Below are positions 63,230 to 64,000 of a stretch of 64,000 nucleotides of DNA, piece after piece. The notes under the pieces are model-generated. The model worked only from the letters and a program-made list of their open reading frames with translations. It was not told where the DNA came from and ran no database searches. Within the stretch, counting starts at the first letter, position 1, and each line of letters begins with the position of its first letter. This stretch comes from an uncultured Eubacterium sp. (lineage in GTDB: Bacteria; Bacillota; Clostridia; Lachnospirales; Lachnospiraceae): assembly GCA_947089855.1 (NCBI GenBank), contig CAMUML010000018.1, positions 1 to 64,000 of the forward strand, given 5' to 3'. The position numbers and the translations under genes are program-made.

Positions 63230-63595
63230 TTATGCTCCATTCATAATCTCAGCAACCGACTTCATAATTTTGACATACATCGCAAAGCTATCTGCCTGTT
63301 TCCCGTTCGCTTGTTCTGTGTTGCCATCCTCCTCATCTTCCAAGGTGCCCCACATATCCAGAACTACACGCGATGGATGTGCAACACCCCATAGCAGCTC
63401 ATCAGACCCGGTATCTAGCGCTTCACAGATCGCCACAAACGTTTCCATACTCATAACACGTGTCCCACGCTCGATATGTCCAAGAAATGACATACTAATC
63501 CCACATTTTTTAGCCAGTTCATCCTGTGACCATCCCTTTGCTTTCCTGACCTGGCGGATCCTCAACCCCATTTTTCCATAATCCAATTCCCGCAT
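63230..63595 (-). CDS. XRE-family transcriptional regulator
   Basis: About 121 aa from the ATG at 63595 (GGAGGGG upstream). HTH_3: GLRIRQVRKAKGWSQDELAKKCGISMSFLGHIERGTRVMSMETFVAICEAL. The C-terminus is acidic and helical (LEDEEDGNTEQANGKQ). First in the direction of the polysaccharide locus, so a candidate for its control; targets unknown. Confidence 0.88.
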   Translation of the reverse strand: MRELDYGKMGLRIRQVRKAKGWSQDELAKKCGISMSFLGHIERGTRVMSMETFVAICEALDTGSDELLWGVAHPSRVVLDMWGTLEDEEDGNTEQANGKQADSFAMYVKIMKSVAEIMNGA

Positions 63596-64000
63596 AACCC
63601 CTCCAGTTCCTGCCCACACACAACTATGAACAATATGGTCTTATGCTATCCAAGTATCTTCCACTGATAAAAAACAGTTTTCTGTGTGACACGGTTTCCT
63701 GTTATGGATAACATTTTATAGATAATTGTTATGCATTATTTTTATAATCCTACCATTCGCAACCCGCATAAATTAAGGGCTTCTTCTATTTTAAACTTTG
63801 TTTATAATTGTGAAAATTGCAGGAAAATAGTAAATAGTGAAAACGAATCCGCACTTTGATTTTTTTTAAATTTTTGAAATTATTTAGTGAATTTTGATAA
63901 ATAAAGATGTAAAAAATAAGATATTATTGGTAATTAGTTCCATATTTTAGATAAGTATTGCAAATATTGAAAATATCATATAGAATGTCTATAGTAAACA
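63596..64000. other. AT-rich region upstream of the regulator gene
   Basis: No gene recognised. It is rich in A+T, holds many TATAAT-like hexamers, and the minus strand has no clear consensus promoter; TTGGAT near 63650 is a weak -35 candidate. The polysaccharide genes' main promoter may lie here or beyond the window. Confidence 0.35.

Overview
The window is a piece of chromosome from a spore-forming, anaerobic Gram-positive bacterium of the Clostridia, most probably a member of the Lachnospiraceae. The grounds are: SpoVT, a SpoVB-like flippase and a CwlD-type amidase (endospore formation); MecA, HprK, a GdpP-type c-di-AMP phosphodiesterase and a DUF951 protein (Firmicutes); a 2[4Fe-4S] ferredoxin and an F-type ATP synthase whose c subunit has the sodium-binding residue pattern (anaerobic energetics); and the gene orders sua5 - phosphatase-like - atp and rpsF-ssb-rpsR / gdpP-rplI-dnaB, which are Firmicutes arrangements. 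The genus cannot be fixed from the sequence alone. No tRNA, rRNA, CRISPR array, prophage or transposase gene was seen. Most genes lie on the minus strand. || Layout. 0-6.3 kb: trigger-factor-like lipoprotein, spoVT, a SpoVB-type flippase, a D-2-hydroxyacid dehydrogenase converging on a phospholipase-C-like gene, and nfeD. 6.4-11.1 kb: a heterodimeric ABC exporter with its MarR-type regulator. 11.4-13.4 kb: a BlaI/BlaR1-type regulator-protease pair with a consensus promoter and two operator-like palindromes. 13.6-15.2 kb: two unrecognised small genes and an AT-rich gap. 15.2-22.4 kb: complete F-type ATP synthase operon atpZ-I-B-E-F-H-A-G-D-C with promoter and terminator. 22.5-29 kb: a phosphatase-like protein lacking the catalytic Cys, Sua5/YrdC, a CwlD-like amidase, an SH3b-GH18 protein, a Ser/Thr kinase with unusual motifs, and mecA. 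29.7-31.3 kb: DUF1858 protein, ferredoxin, MerR-type regulator. 31.5-40 kb: dnaB, rplI, gdpP, an unknown membrane protein, an NrnA-like phosphoesterase, then rpsR, ssb, rpsF and a DUF951 gene. 40.0-42.9 kb: sirtuin, hprK and a Uma2-family gene, next to two structured repeat elements with terminal inverted repeats. || 42.9-63.6 kb: a large surface-polysaccharide locus, all on the minus strand and apparently read leftward from an XRE regulator and a Wzz-like chain-length protein. It holds glycosyltransferases, a Wzx-type flippase, an EpsG-type polymerase, two methyltransferases, an acyltransferase, a TupA-like ATP-grasp protein, a GT11 fucosyltransferase, a UDP-glucuronate 4-epimerase-like protein, and a block of three genes (Fkp-like kinase/pyrophosphorylase, KpsF-like isomerase, HAD phosphatase). 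|| Two observations stand out. First, four consecutive-region polysaccharide genes (45.8-49.4 kb) each carry a run of exactly nine G on the coding strand, while no run longer than six was noticed elsewhere; this looks like a set of phase-variable contingency genes. Second, the Fkp/KpsF/HAD block could in principle make GDP-D-arabinose from ribulose 5-phosphate, a route not usually described for capsule synthesis; the alternative is fucose salvage to GDP-L-fucose. Either product would fit the GT11 transferase in the same locus.
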